From contig NZ_PGES01000001.1 in assembly GCF_002797895.1 (NCBI RefSeq), positions 1,116,001 through 1,180,000 of the forward strand: a DNA stretch of 64,000 bases. Direction: 5' to 3'. A program made the position numbers and the translations under genes. The notes below the pieces were generated by a model. That model had not been told where the DNA came from. It made no database searches and was given only the letters and a program-made list of their open reading frames with translations. This DNA is from Janthinobacterium sp. 67. Lineage in GTDB: Bacteria > Pseudomonadota > Gammaproteobacteria > Burkholderiales > Burkholderiaceae_D. Shown piece after piece: positions 1 through 7,435 of the stretch (positions are counted from its first letter, which is position 1; the number at the start of each line of letters is the position of its first letter).

Positions 1-1
1 G

Positions 2-553
2 ACGAAGGCCGATTTCGGCGTCGTGCTGGCGACCCTGGCCGTGTTCCAGGTGACCAAGCCCAGCGGCCAGTTGTATGGCAAGGTCTACAGCATGGATAGC
101 GAGCAGCGCAACCGGGGCCTGGAGCTGAACCTGTCCGGCGCCGCCAGCAAGACCGTGCGCCTGCTGGCCGGCATCACCGTGCTCGACGGGCGTCTGGTGA
201 AGACCAACAACGCCGCCACCATGGGCAAGCGCCCCGTGGGTGTGCCGACCTCGATGGCCAACCTAGGCGGCGAATGGGATCTGCCGTACTGGCCCGGGTT
301 GACGGCCACGGGCGCCGTCAGCTACACCAGCAAGCAGTTTGTGGATCAGACGAATCTGCAATCGGTGCCGTCGTGGACCAAGGTCGACCTGGGCTTGCGC
401 TACCGCACGGCCATCGCCGGCAAGGCGACGACCTTGCGCGCCGGCCTGATGAACGCCTTCGACCGCCATTACTGGGCCGGCGTGGCCTCGTATGGCACCG
501 TTTCGCAGTCGACGCCCCGCAGCATGCAACTGTCGGCGGCCGTGGATTTCTGA
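2..553 (+). CDS. TonB-dependent siderophore receptor, C-terminal end (partial)
   Basis: Only the last ~183 codons are in the window; the reading frame is open from base 2. The segment shows alternating hydrophobic/polar beta strands, a typical receptor phrase (LRAGLMNAFDRHYW) and a final aromatic residue (AVDF), as in outer-membrane beta-barrels recognised by the BAM machinery. These receptors take up ferric siderophores through the outer membrane using TonB energy. It ends 44 bp before the convergent merR gene. The ligand cannot be told because the plug domain lies outside the window. Confidence 0.85.
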   Translation, partial: TKADFGVVLATLAVFQVTKPSGQLYGKVYSMDSEQRNRGLELNLSGAASKTVRLLAGITVLDGRLVKTNNAATMGKRPVGVPTSMANLGGEWDLPYWPGLTATGAVSYTSKQFVDQTNLQSVPSWTKVDLGLRYRTAIAGKATTLRAGLMNAFDRHYWAGVASYGTVSQSTPRSMQLSAAVDF

Positions 554-596
554 TTTGTCGATGCGCTTGCCGCAGGCTTGACTGCCTTTCCTTGAT

Positions 597-1010
597 TTAA
601 TTTTTACTGCCTATGCCCATGCTTTCCATGACCCTGGCGGCATTGTCCTTGCAGTCCACATCATCGGGTTTTGCATCGATCAGTTGAATCAGGGATAAAA
701 GATGGGCCTTGTTCTGGGCCAATCGCACTTCCAGCGATTCGATATCGGCAATCTTCTTTTTCAGCGCGGCCATCAGCTCATCATGTTTCCATGATGAGCT
801 GTCCTCGGGCAAGACTTGCTTGATTTCGTCCAGGGAAAAGCCCGCCTGCTGCGCGTCGCTGATGATGGACAGCACTGCCACGGCTTCCAGAGGATAGTCG
901 CGGTAGCCATTCGATTGCCGGCTCACGGCTTTCAACAGGCCCCTGGATTCGTAGAACCGAATCGTGGAGGCCGCCAAGCCGCTGCGCTTGGCCAATTCGC
1001 CAATTTTCAT
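597..1010 (-). CDS. MerR family transcriptional regulator
   Basis: A 137-residue regulator. The N-terminus (MKIGELAKRSGLAASTIRFY) is the MerR winged helix-turn-helix, followed by the Y-E-S-R-G-L wing and a long dimerisation helix (about residues 75-115). Only one cysteine (in VDCKD, near the C-terminus) is present, so it is not SoxR, which needs a four-cysteine iron-sulfur site, nor a typical metal sensor. A single-cysteine thiol sensor of the NmlR/AdhR type is possible. A second ATG three bases upstream (1013) is also possible; 1010 gives better spacing from GGGG. It is divergent from the ene-reductase gene, and both promoters carry MerR-type 19-bp spacers with dyads. Confidence 0.9.
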   Translation of the reverse strand: MKIGELAKRSGLAASTIRFYESRGLLKAVSRQSNGYRDYPLEAVAVLSIISDAQQAGFSLDEIKQVLPEDSSSWKHDELMAALKKKIADIESLEVRLAQNKAHLLSLIQLIDAKPDDVDCKDNAARVMESMGIGSKN

Positions 1011-1067
1011 CATTTCCCCGCTGATTTTTTGTGCTTGCCTGTCCGTGTCATCGGGACGCCATGCTCA

Positions 1068-1098
1068 ACTATAAGCTTGAAGCCAGCTTCAATGTCAA
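1068..1098 (-). promoter_or_regulatory. MerR-type promoter of the merR gene, 19-bp spacer with dyad
   Basis: On the minus strand the -35 is TTGACA (1093-1098) and the -10 is TATAGT (1068-1073), separated by 19 bp, the over-long spacer typical of MerR targets. The spacer holds the palindrome TTGAAGC-CA-GCTTCAA (1077-1092). This suggests autoregulation. Confidence 0.75.
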
Positions 1099-1146
1099 GC
1101 GGCGGATGATGGCGCAAGAGAGATTGTAATTTTTCCGATTCAGGAC

Positions 1147-1177
1147 TTGACCTTCAAGTTAGCTTAAAGCTTATCGT
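1147..1177 (+). promoter_or_regulatory. MerR-type promoter of the ene-reductase gene
   Basis: A -35 TTGACC (1147-1152) and -10 TATCGT (1172-1177) are separated by 19 bp. The imperfect palindrome CTTCAAGTTAGCTTAAAG (1152-1169) fills the spacer. It shares CTTnAAG half-sites with the dyad in the divergent merR promoter, so one MerR dimer type probably binds both. Confidence 0.75.
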
Positions 1178-1204
1178 GAGGCTATCGCAACCTTGGAGAT
1201 CAGC

Positions 1205-2434
1205 ATGAAACCCTTTACCGCACTGACATTGCCGAATGGGACCGTCGTTCCGAACCGTCTTGCCAAAGCCGCCATGGAAGAGAACATGGCCGACAACGAT
1301 CACGCGCCTTCGGACGAGCTGATACGCCTGTACCAGTCGTGGGCGGACGGTGGCGTCGGCCTGATGATCACCGGAAACGTGATGATCGACCGCCGCGCCA
1401 TGACGGGGCCCGGCGGCGTGGTGCTGGAGTCCGAGCAATTTGGCGCCCGCTTCGAGCGATGGTCGCGCACTGCCCGCTCACGCGGTGCGCAGATCTGGAT
1501 GCAGATCAACCATCCGGGGCGCCAGATGCCTGCCGCCCTGGCACAGGAAACCATCGCACCGTCAGCTGTGCCCATGGACCTGGGCAACTTTTCCAGGCAA
1601 TTTTCGGCGCCGCGCGCAATGACGGAGGCCGACATTGCCGACGTGAAACAGCGCTTTGTCAACAGCGCCCGGCTGGCCGAGCGGTTTGGCTTTACGGGCG
1701 TGCAAATCCATGCCGCGCACGGCTACCTGATCAGCCAGTTCCTCTCGCCTCTGACCAACCAGCGCACCGACCGCTGGGGCGGTTCGCTGGAAAACCGGGC
1801 GCGGCTGCTTGTCGACGTCGTCAACGAGGTGCGGCAGGCCGTCGGCAAAGGCTTTGCCGTCGCCGTGAAGCTCAATTCGGCCGATTTCCAGAAAGGCGGC
1901 TTCAGTTCGGAAGATGCCAAGCAGGTCGTTTCCATGCTCAATACCCTGGGCGTGGACCTGATTGAATTGTCCGGCGGCAGTTATGAAGCCCCTGCCATGC
2001 ACGGCCAGACCCGCGACGGACGCACCCTGGCCCGCGAAGCCTATTTCCTCGAGTTCGCCAAGGATATCGCCACGGTGGCCAGCATGCCCATCATGGTGAC
2101 GGGCGGCATACGCCGCTACCAGGTGGTGCAACAGGTGCTGGACAGCGGCATTGCCATGGCGGGCATGGGAACGGCCTTGGCACTCGCCCCGCAACTGCCT
2201 GAAGCATGGCGTTCCGATCAATCGGCAAGCCCCTTGCTCCGGGCCATCACCTGGAAAAACAAGGTGCTCTCGTCCATCGCCTATATGGCGATGGTCAAGT
2301 ATCAATTGCGGCGCCTGAGCCTGGGCAAGCATACCCGGCCCAACGTCGCGCCTGCGCTGGCGCTATTGATACAGCAATGGGACACCACCATCCGCAACCG
2401 GCAGTATCGCCGGCGGATGCATAGCGGCTGTTAA
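1205..2434 (+). CDS. NADH:flavin oxidoreductase, old yellow enzyme family
   Basis: 409 residues. An FMN TIM-barrel of the OYE family that reduces activated C=C bonds or nitro groups with NAD(P)H. Visible blocks are VPNRLAKAAM near the start, QINHPGRQMP, the substrate/FMN block HAAHGYLISQFLSP with NQRTDRWGGS, and the phosphate-binding VTGGIRR segment. The ATG at 1205 is preceded by GGAG at good spacing; an in-frame TTG at 1193 lacks this. Divergent from the MerR gene, whose product likely induces it in response to an electrophile or oxidant. The true substrate is unknown. Confidence 0.9.
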   Translation: MKPFTALTLPNGTVVPNRLAKAAMEENMADNDHAPSDELIRLYQSWADGGVGLMITGNVMIDRRAMTGPGGVVLESEQFGARFERWSRTARSRGAQIWMQINHPGRQMPAALAQETIAPSAVPMDLGNFSRQFSAPRAMTEADIADVKQRFVNSARLAERFGFTGVQIHAAHGYLISQFLSPLTNQRTDRWGGSLENRARLLVDVVNEVRQAVGKGFAVAVKLNSADFQKGGFSSEDAKQVVSMLNTLGVDLIELSGGSYEAPAMHGQTRDGRTLAREAYFLEFAKDIATVASMPIMVTGGIRRYQVVQQVLDSGIAMAGMGTALALAPQLPEAWRSDQSASPLLRAITWKNKVLSSIAYMAMVKYQLRRLSLGKHTRPNVAPALALLIQQWDTTIRNRQYRRRMHSGC

Positions 2435-2471
2435 TGGAATTTTTCCCAATCAAACATGGAAGGTGCAAGCA

Positions 2472-3470
2472 ATGAACATGAAAATCGCCGCGGCGGTATC
2501 CGGACTGGTGTTGAGTATTGCCGCAAGCCCGTCCCGGGCGGAACACGCTGTCGAAAACAGGCAGCTCATCATCGATATCGCGGGCCATGCCGTCCCGGTG
2601 GCCGCCGGCGGCCTGTATGACCGCTTTCGCTCGAATCCGCCTTTGTCCGTCATCGCATCGGAAGCGCCGGAGCTTGACCTGAGCTGGTTCAAGGAGATGC
2701 AAAAAGAAAAGGTGTCCATCGGTTTTGATTCGTATTCGCCGAACTTCTATTACAAGAACCGCAAGATCACGGCCGTATTTACAGCGGACCTCGCGCGCCT
2801 GAAGGAGCTGATGCCCGAAGACATACTGAAGCAAGTCCAGCCCCTGCAAGTATGGCCAGGCCGGGGCGCGGTGGCATTGACGGCCTATGCGTATGAGTAC
2901 TGCGACAACGACAGCTACAATGAAATTTCATTGGCGATTGTGACCAACAAGCCCGGCACCACCAGTTTTGGCCCGTTCACTTTACTGGGCCAGTCGCTGT
3001 CCAGTGATTTCTGGGGCTATGTGCTCGAGCTTCCCGTCAACACGGAACTGGCCAGGGTGCGTGGCGTGGTTGGCTACAATCTGCCCAAGTGGCTGACCGG
3101 TATCGAGGTGAAGGAAACGGACGCAAACGTTTCCTTTGAAGTCATGGATAGCGTAACAGGCAAGCTCGATTTTGTTTTTGCAGGCAAAAAACTGGCCGAC
3201 CTGTCGCACACGGCCGATGTGGTGAGCAACAGCTTCACCAACAAGAATGGCACCGGGAAACTCACGTATGGCTATGCCCTTTCCCGCCAGCTGAGCCACG
3301 CGTCGAGCACGAGTGCGGAATCGGTCGACCTGAAGCTGGGCGACGGCAGCTTCTCCACCTATATCAAGTCATTGAAGCTGGGGAAGATGATGAAATATGA
3401 ATACGTGCCGGAATTTCAAAGCGCGCTGTATGCGCCGAAATCACTAAGAGACCTCGGTGTCGAAAAGTGA
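2472..3470 (+). CDS. secreted acetoacetate decarboxylase-like protein
   Basis: 332 residues. The start at 2472 has GGAAGG eight bases upstream and opens a signal peptide (MNMKIAAAVSGLVLSIAASP, cleavage near SRA-EH). The mature part resembles the acetoacetate decarboxylase fold: ITAVFTADLARLKELMPE, EYCDNDSYNEISLAIV, and GYNLPKWLTGIEV, where the lysine in LPK could correspond to the Schiff-base lysine of the family. Export is unusual for a decarboxylase, so the real reaction is uncertain; many ADC-superfamily members act on other keto acids. It lies 37 bp after the OYE gene and probably shares its transcript. Confidence 0.7.
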   Translation: MNMKIAAAVSGLVLSIAASPSRAEHAVENRQLIIDIAGHAVPVAAGGLYDRFRSNPPLSVIASEAPELDLSWFKEMQKEKVSIGFDSYSPNFYYKNRKITAVFTADLARLKELMPEDILKQVQPLQVWPGRGAVALTAYAYEYCDNDSYNEISLAIVTNKPGTTSFGPFTLLGQSLSSDFWGYVLELPVNTELARVRGVVGYNLPKWLTGIEVKETDANVSFEVMDSVTGKLDFVFAGKKLADLSHTADVVSNSFTNKNGTGKLTYGYALSRQLSHASSTSAESVDLKLGDGSFSTYIKSLKLGKMMKYEYVPEFQSALYAPKSLRDLGVEK

Positions 3471-3508
3471 TTTGTTGAAAAGCCGCCAGGTGAGCAGCAA
3501 CGTAGCGT

Positions 3509-4000
3509 TTACTCGTCCTGTAGCTGCAACTCCCAATACCCCACGTCGATCCACCGGTCGAATTTACGGCCGACCCGCTTGAACATGGCCACTTGCTCGA
3601 ATCCCAGGCGCTCATGCAAGGCGACGCTGGCGTTGTTTGGCTGTGCGATGCCGCCGATGACCACCTGCAGCTGCCGCTGACGCAAGTCATCGATGAGCAC
3701 GCTGTACAGTTGCCGGCCGACGCCTTGCCGCACGCATTCGTGCGCCACGTACACCGTCGATTCGACGGAAAAACGATAGGCACTGCGGGCGCGCCAGGGC
3801 GTGGCGTAGGCATAGCCGAGAATCCCGTCGTCGCGCTCGAAAACATACCACGGCAACTGTGCGCCGACAGCGGCGATACGCTGGGCCATCTCGTCGCTGC
3901 CAACCACCTGCTCTTCAAACGTGATGGTGGAGCTGCTGACGTAATGGTTGTAAATCGTGGCGATCGCGGCGGCATCGGCGGTAGTGGCAAGTCGTATCAT
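3509..4000 (-). CDS. GNAT N-acetyltransferase, phosphinothricin/methionine sulfone type
   Basis: 163 residues. It matches the PAT/Bar branch of GNAT enzymes: MIRLATTADAAAIATIYNHY at the start, STITFEE, the acetyl-CoA loop VRQGVGRQLYSVLID, and VIGGIAQPNNASVALHERLG. These enzymes acetylate phosphinothricin-like amino acids or methionine sulfoximine/sulfone using acetyl-CoA. The natural substrate here is not known. Convergent with the ADC-like gene and in line with the flavin reductase gene upstream of it. Confidence 0.9.
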   Translation of the reverse strand: MIRLATTADAAAIATIYNHYVSSSTITFEEQVVGSDEMAQRIAAVGAQLPWYVFERDDGILGYAYATPWRARSAYRFSVESTVYVAHECVRQGVGRQLYSVLIDDLRQRQLQVVIGGIAQPNNASVALHERLGFEQVAMFKRVGRKFDRWIDVGYWELQLQDE

Positions 4001-4103
4001 CAGTGGGATCCAAATAGACGTGAAGTGGCAGGAAGGAACTCGGCCGTAAACTGTGCACGGCGCCGCAAGGTGTCATTCTGGCAATAATTCGCCATATGCG
4101 ACC

Positions 4104-4757
4104 TCACGGCGCATTGCGTTGAGAAGGATCGCGCAGGAAAGCCGGCGAAGGCCCTGTTCCTCCCGATCGCTCCCGCTCCCGCCTAGCGGCCTCGGCCCAC
4201 CAGGTCAGCTGGGAAAAGGTGCGCTCGATATATGAAACCCAGCGCGTGCTATCGACTTCAGGCGCAAAACTGCCATCGGCAGCAAAAACAGTATGTGCGG
4301 CCGGAATATGGATCATGGCCGACACCGGCAAACAACCCAGCTCGGAGAGAAAAGCGCGCATGCCCACTGCCGCGCGCACGCCACCCCACTGCCCTGCCGA
4401 ATAAGTCACGATGGCACTGGGCTTGAAAGCAAACAGGGAACTTCCAAAATGGTTCAGTAGATGCGCCAGCGCCGGGCTCATTGAATGATTGTATTCGGGG
4501 CTGACCATCACATACCCGTCGGCGCCGGCAATCTCACTGGCCAGGTGCTCCAACGGCAAGGGTGCGCGTCCTTTCGCATAGGAAAAGTGCGGTTTGAACA
4601 CATCACCCAGGTCGTAATCGAATGGATCGATGAGCACCACGTCGTGGCCATCTTGACTGCACTGCGCCGCGCAGGCTTTGGCGACACGCTCGCCGAGACG
4701 CGCCGGCTGGGGCGGCGCGCTTGTACGTATTGAGCCAAGAAACACCAAGATTTTCAT
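4104..4757 (-). CDS. NADPH-dependent FMN reductase family protein
   Basis: 217 residues. A flavodoxin-like fold: MKILVFLGSIRTSAP is the FMN phosphate-binding loop, and MVSPEYNHSMSPALAHLLNHF is the conserved P-E-Y-N block. A proline/arginine-rich tail (about residues 185-217) extends past the usual 180-190 residues of the family. It probably reduces quinones, azo compounds or free flavin with NAD(P)H. It stands about 80 bp downstream of arsH on the same strand, so the two flavoenzymes may be cotranscribed. Confidence 0.85.
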   Translation of the reverse strand: MKILVFLGSIRTSAPPQPARLGERVAKACAAQCSQDGHDVVLIDPFDYDLGDVFKPHFSYAKGRAPLPLEHLASEIAGADGYVMVSPEYNHSMSPALAHLLNHFGSSLFAFKPSAIVTYSAGQWGGVRAAVGMRAFLSELGCLPVSAMIHIPAAHTVFAADGSFAPEVDSTRWVSYIERTFSQLTWWAEAARRERERSGGTGPSPAFLRDPSQRNAP

Positions 4758-4835
4758 GCTGTCCTTTCAAACCAGGAATTCGACTGAGTCATCGTAAAGT
4801 GGCGACCGCGGCGTGCGGGCCGCGATGAAAACAGC

Positions 4836-5567
4836 CTACTTGCCCGGCGTTTCGTGCTTCATGGCCGCCGTGGCGAGGGCGCGCGCGTCAACCGGCATGG
4901 ATTCCTTGCGCTCGCTGTAGCGGCTGGTCAGGTAATCGGAGCGGTCGCGCACCACCAGGGTGAATTTATACAGTTCTTCCATGACGTCGACCAGGCGGTC
5001 GTAGTATGGCGACGGCTTCATGCGGTCGTTGTCGTCGAACTCCTGGTATGCCTTGGCAACGGACGACTGGTTCGGGATGGTCACCATGCGCATCCAGCGG
5101 CCCAGCACGCGCAAGCCGTTGACGGCGTTGAACGATTGCGAGCCGCCCGACACTTGCATCACGGCCAGGGTGCGCCCCTGCGTGGGACGCACGCTGCCCA
5201 TTTCCAGCGGCAGCCAGTCGATCTGCGACTTGAACACGCCCGTCACGGCGCCATGGCGTTCCGGGCTGCACCAGACCTGGCCTTCCGACCACAGCGACAG
5301 TGCGCGCAGCTCCTGCACCTTGGGGTGGTCGGGGCTGACGCTGTCGACCATGGGCAAGCCTTGCGGGTCGAACACCCGCGTCTCGGCGCCGAAATGCTGG
5401 AGCAGCCGTTCCGCTTCCAGGGTCAGCAAGCGGCTGAACGAGCGTTCGCGCAGCGAACCGTACAGCAAGAGGATGCGCGGCGCATGCGTGGACACGGCCG
5501 GCGGCGCAAGTTTGTCGAGGGTCGGCGTGTCGAGGTGGGCCGCGCTGATGTTGGGCAAGTCATGCAT
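4836..5567 (-). CDS. arsH: ArsH-type NADPH-dependent FMN reductase
   Basis: 243 residues. It shows the ArsH pattern: [20 protein letters not shown] (FMN loop), [20 protein letters not shown], the [14 protein letters not shown] block and the ending [10 protein letters not shown]. ArsH proteins oxidise trivalent methylarsenicals or reduce quinones and azo dyes. No arsR, arsB or arsC is in the window, so an arsenic role is only inferred. The ATG at 5567 follows AAGGG; an upstream TTG at 5585 is less likely. The promoter is covered by a perfect 10-bp inverted repeat. Confidence 0.85.
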   Translation of the reverse strand: MHDLPNISAAHLDTPTLDKLAPPAVSTHAPRILLLYGSLRERSFSRLLTLEAERLLQHFGAETRVFDPQGLPMVDSVSPDHPKVQELRALSLWSEGQVWCSPERHGAVTGVFKSQIDWLPLEMGSVRPTQGRTLAVMQVSGGSQSFNAVNGLRVLGRWMRMVTIPNQSSVAKAYQEFDDNDRMKPSPYYDRLVDVMEELYKFTLVVRDRSDYLTSRYSERKESMPVDARALATAAMKHETPGK

Positions 5568-5587
5568 GGTGGGTTTCCCTTTCAATT

Positions 5588-5613
5588 ATTCCATAATAGT
5601 CGAATTATGGAAT
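5588..5613 (-). promoter_or_regulatory. perfect inverted repeat over the arsH promoter
   Basis: ATTCCATAAT (5588-5597) and ATTATGGAAT (5604-5613) are exact reverse complements around a 6-bp centre. On the minus strand a -10 TATTAT falls inside the repeat and a weak -35 TTACAT lies 17 bp upstream, so a bound repressor would block arsH. The matching regulator is not nearby. Confidence 0.6.
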
Positions 5614-5664
5614 TAATGTAAGTCTGTTTCATATCTCGGCCTATCTCATCCCTCCCGGCATATG

Positions 5665-5678
5665 TTGATGTGGATCAA
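5665..5678 (+). promoter_or_regulatory. FNR/ANR box upstream of the alcohol dehydrogenase gene
   Basis: TTGATGTGGATCAA is an exact match to the FNR consensus TTGAT-N4-ATCAA. Its centre (5671.5) is about 41 bp before the start point predicted from a CAGAAT -10 element (5701-5706), the class II activator position. This predicts induction of the dehydrogenase gene under low oxygen. Confidence 0.65.
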
Positions 5679-5784
5679 ACATTTTTTATATCGTGTGCAG
5701 CAGAATGTGACCGTACGCAAGCCTGTGTCGAGCACATCATGGCTTGCGCCCTGCACTACGCCTATCCACTTCATAAGGAATACC

Positions 5785-6822
5785 ATGACACCCACTACCA
5801 TGAAAGCCGCCGTTGTCGAGCAACTGGGCCAGCCGCTGGTGCTGCGCGAGGTGCCCGTGCCGGTGCCCGGCCCCGGCCAGATCCTCGTCAAGACGGAAGC
5901 GTGCGGCGTCTGCCACACGGACTTGCATGCGGCGCGCGGCGACTGGCCCGTCAAGCCGTCGCCGCCGTTCATCCCCGGCCACGAAGGCATCGGTCTGGTG
6001 GTGGCCGTGGGCACGGGCGTGACGGAAGTGCAGCTGGGCGACCGCGTCGGCGTGCCTTGGCTGTACTCGGCTTGCGGCCATTGCGAACATTGCCTGGCGG
6101 CCTGGGAAACCGTGTGCGCCGAGGCGCAGTTTGGCGGCTACACGAAGAATGGCGGCTTTGCCGAATACATCCTGGCCGATCCGCGCTACGTCGCGCATAT
6201 CCCGGCGGGTCTGTCCGCCGTGCAGGCGGCGCCCATCATCTGCGCCGGCGTGACCAGCTACAAGGGCATCAAGGAAACGGGGGCGCGGCCCGGTGAATGG
6301 CTGGCCGTGTCCGGCATCGGCGGACTGGGCCACCTGGCCATCGAATATGCGCTGGCCATGGGCTTGCGCGTGGCGGCCGTCGATATCGACGACGGCAAGC
6401 TGGAGCACGCGCGCGCCCTCGGTGCCGAAGTGACCATCAATGCGCGCCAGGGCGACCCCGTCGCGGCCCTGCGCGAAGCGACCGGGGGCGGCGCCCACGG
6501 CGTGCTGATCACGGCGCCGTCGCTCGACGCCTTCCAGCAAGGCGTGGCGATGACGCGCAAGCGCGGCACCTGCGTGCTGGTAGGCTTGCCGCCGGGCGAC
6601 TTCCCGACGCCGCTGTTCGACGTCGTCGCCAATTGCGTGACGATACGCGGCTCCTTCGTGGGCACGCGCCAGGACATGGCCGAGGCGCTCGCCTTTGCCG
6701 CCACGGGCAAGGTCAAGGCCGACGTGGAACTGCAGCCGCTGTCGGCCATCAACGACATCTTCAGCCGCCTGGAACACGGCAAGGTTGCCGCGCGCGTCGT
6801 GCTCGATTTCAGCGGCAAGTAA
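5785..6822 (+). CDS. adhP: zinc-dependent alcohol dehydrogenase, AdhP type
   Basis: 345 residues. A medium-chain dehydrogenase: catalytic zinc ligands in ACGVCHTDLHAARGDWP and GHEGIGLV, structural zinc cysteines in SACGHCEHCLAAWETVC, and the NAD loop SGIGGLGHLAIEYA. It oxidises ethanol or reduces acetaldehyde. The ATG at 5785 follows AAGGA; frames open further upstream lack an SD. A perfect FNR box lies about 110 bp upstream, which fits an enzyme that recycles NADH when oxygen is short. An 11-bp perfect stem-loop follows the gene at 6851. Confidence 0.92.
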   Translation: MTPTTMKAAVVEQLGQPLVLREVPVPVPGPGQILVKTEACGVCHTDLHAARGDWPVKPSPPFIPGHEGIGLVVAVGTGVTEVQLGDRVGVPWLYSACGHCEHCLAAWETVCAEAQFGGYTKNGGFAEYILADPRYVAHIPAGLSAVQAAPIICAGVTSYKGIKETGARPGEWLAVSGIGGLGHLAIEYALAMGLRVAAVDIDDGKLEHARALGAEVTINARQGDPVAALREATGGGAHGVLITAPSLDAFQQGVAMTRKRGTCVLVGLPPGDFPTPLFDVVANCVTIRGSFVGTRQDMAEALAFAATGKVKADVELQPLSAINDIFSRLEHGKVAARVVLDFSGK

Positions 6823-6850
6823 ACGCCACGCCAGCATTCCGGCGTGTCGT

Positions 6851-6875
6851 GCGACGGCAATGACATTGCCGTCGC
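6851..6875. terminator. 11-bp perfect stem-loop after adhP
   Basis: GCGACGGCAAT and ATTGCCGTCGC pair perfectly around a 3-nt loop. No T-run follows, so it may stabilise the 3' end or act as a weak terminator between the convergent adhP and yciI-like genes. Confidence 0.4.
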
Positions 6876-6998
6876 CAGGGGGCTGTGCGCAAAGCCTGCG
6901 TGCGGCCAGTCGCCCTGCTTCCTCCGTTCCTTTCCACGCTGCTGCGCATCTGGTCGGCAATATCGACCAGGGCACGCCGCAGGCTCAATGGCTGTCGC

Positions 6999-7286
6999 TC
7001 AGCCAAGAACAGCTTCGACACCAACACCAAACTTGTTCGGATTGAACTGAATGACTTGATAAGTCGCGATGTGCTCCCGATGGAAGGGATCTTCCGCAAG
7101 CACGCCATCCAATTCCTCACGGCTCAGGCTTTTCACGAGGATGGCACCTCCTGTTCGCGGCACCTGGGGACCGGAAGCTAAAAAATGCCCTGCGGCATAG
7201 TGACGATCAAGAAAACTGCGATGCTCCTCAATGTGAGCCTCGATGGCTGCCAGCGGTTGAACGTAATGCAGAAGGACAATGAACAT
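6999..7286 (-). CDS. YciI family protein
   Basis: 95 residues, the usual size of this dimeric alpha/beta-barrel family. Typical blocks are MFIVLLHYVQP, IEEHRSFLDRHYAAGHFLASGPQ with the conserved histidine and G-P, and EDPFHREHIATYQVIQFNP. Function is unknown in most members; some act as hydrolases or in dye/aromatic pathways. The start at 7286 has AGGAG four bases upstream; a TTG at 7298 is less likely. It is divergent from the iron permease gene. Confidence 0.88.
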   Translation of the reverse strand: MFIVLLHYVQPLAAIEAHIEEHRSFLDRHYAAGHFLASGPQVPRTGGAILVKSLSREELDGVLAEDPFHREHIATYQVIQFNPNKFGVGVEAVLG

Positions 7287-7373
7287 AAGGCTCCTCAAAA
7301 CTCATTGACAGGGTAAGCAAGCAAGTATGACAGAGATGCCCCGCTATTTACGCCCGCGAACGCCCGTGTGCCG

Positions 7374-7402
7374 TTGACACCCCGCGCGGTCTGTCCTATA
7401 GT
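7374..7402 (+). promoter_or_regulatory. sigma-70 promoter of the iron permease gene
   Basis: TTGACA (7374-7379), a 17-bp spacer and TATAGT (7397-7402) form an almost consensus promoter. The predicted start point is near 7409, upstream of the Fur-type box. Confidence 0.75.
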
Positions 7403-7420
7403 CCCCGGGTTGACGATAAA

Positions 7421-7435
7421 TGAGAATGAGAATCA
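7421..7435 (+). promoter_or_regulatory. Fur-type box overlapping the iron permease start codon
   Basis: TGAGAAT-G-AGAATCA fits the 7-1-7 Fur model (TGATAAT-n-ATTATCA) at 11 of 14 positions and sits just downstream of the predicted transcription start. Iron-loaded Fur bound there would act as a roadblock. Confidence 0.6.

Noticed and set aside
597..1010. SoxR identity for the MerR regulator
   Set aside because: The operator is SoxR-like, but the protein has a single cysteine and no iron-sulfur motif.
4836..5567. arsenic resistance operon
   Set aside because: Only arsH is present; no arsR, arsB, arsC or acr3 nearby.
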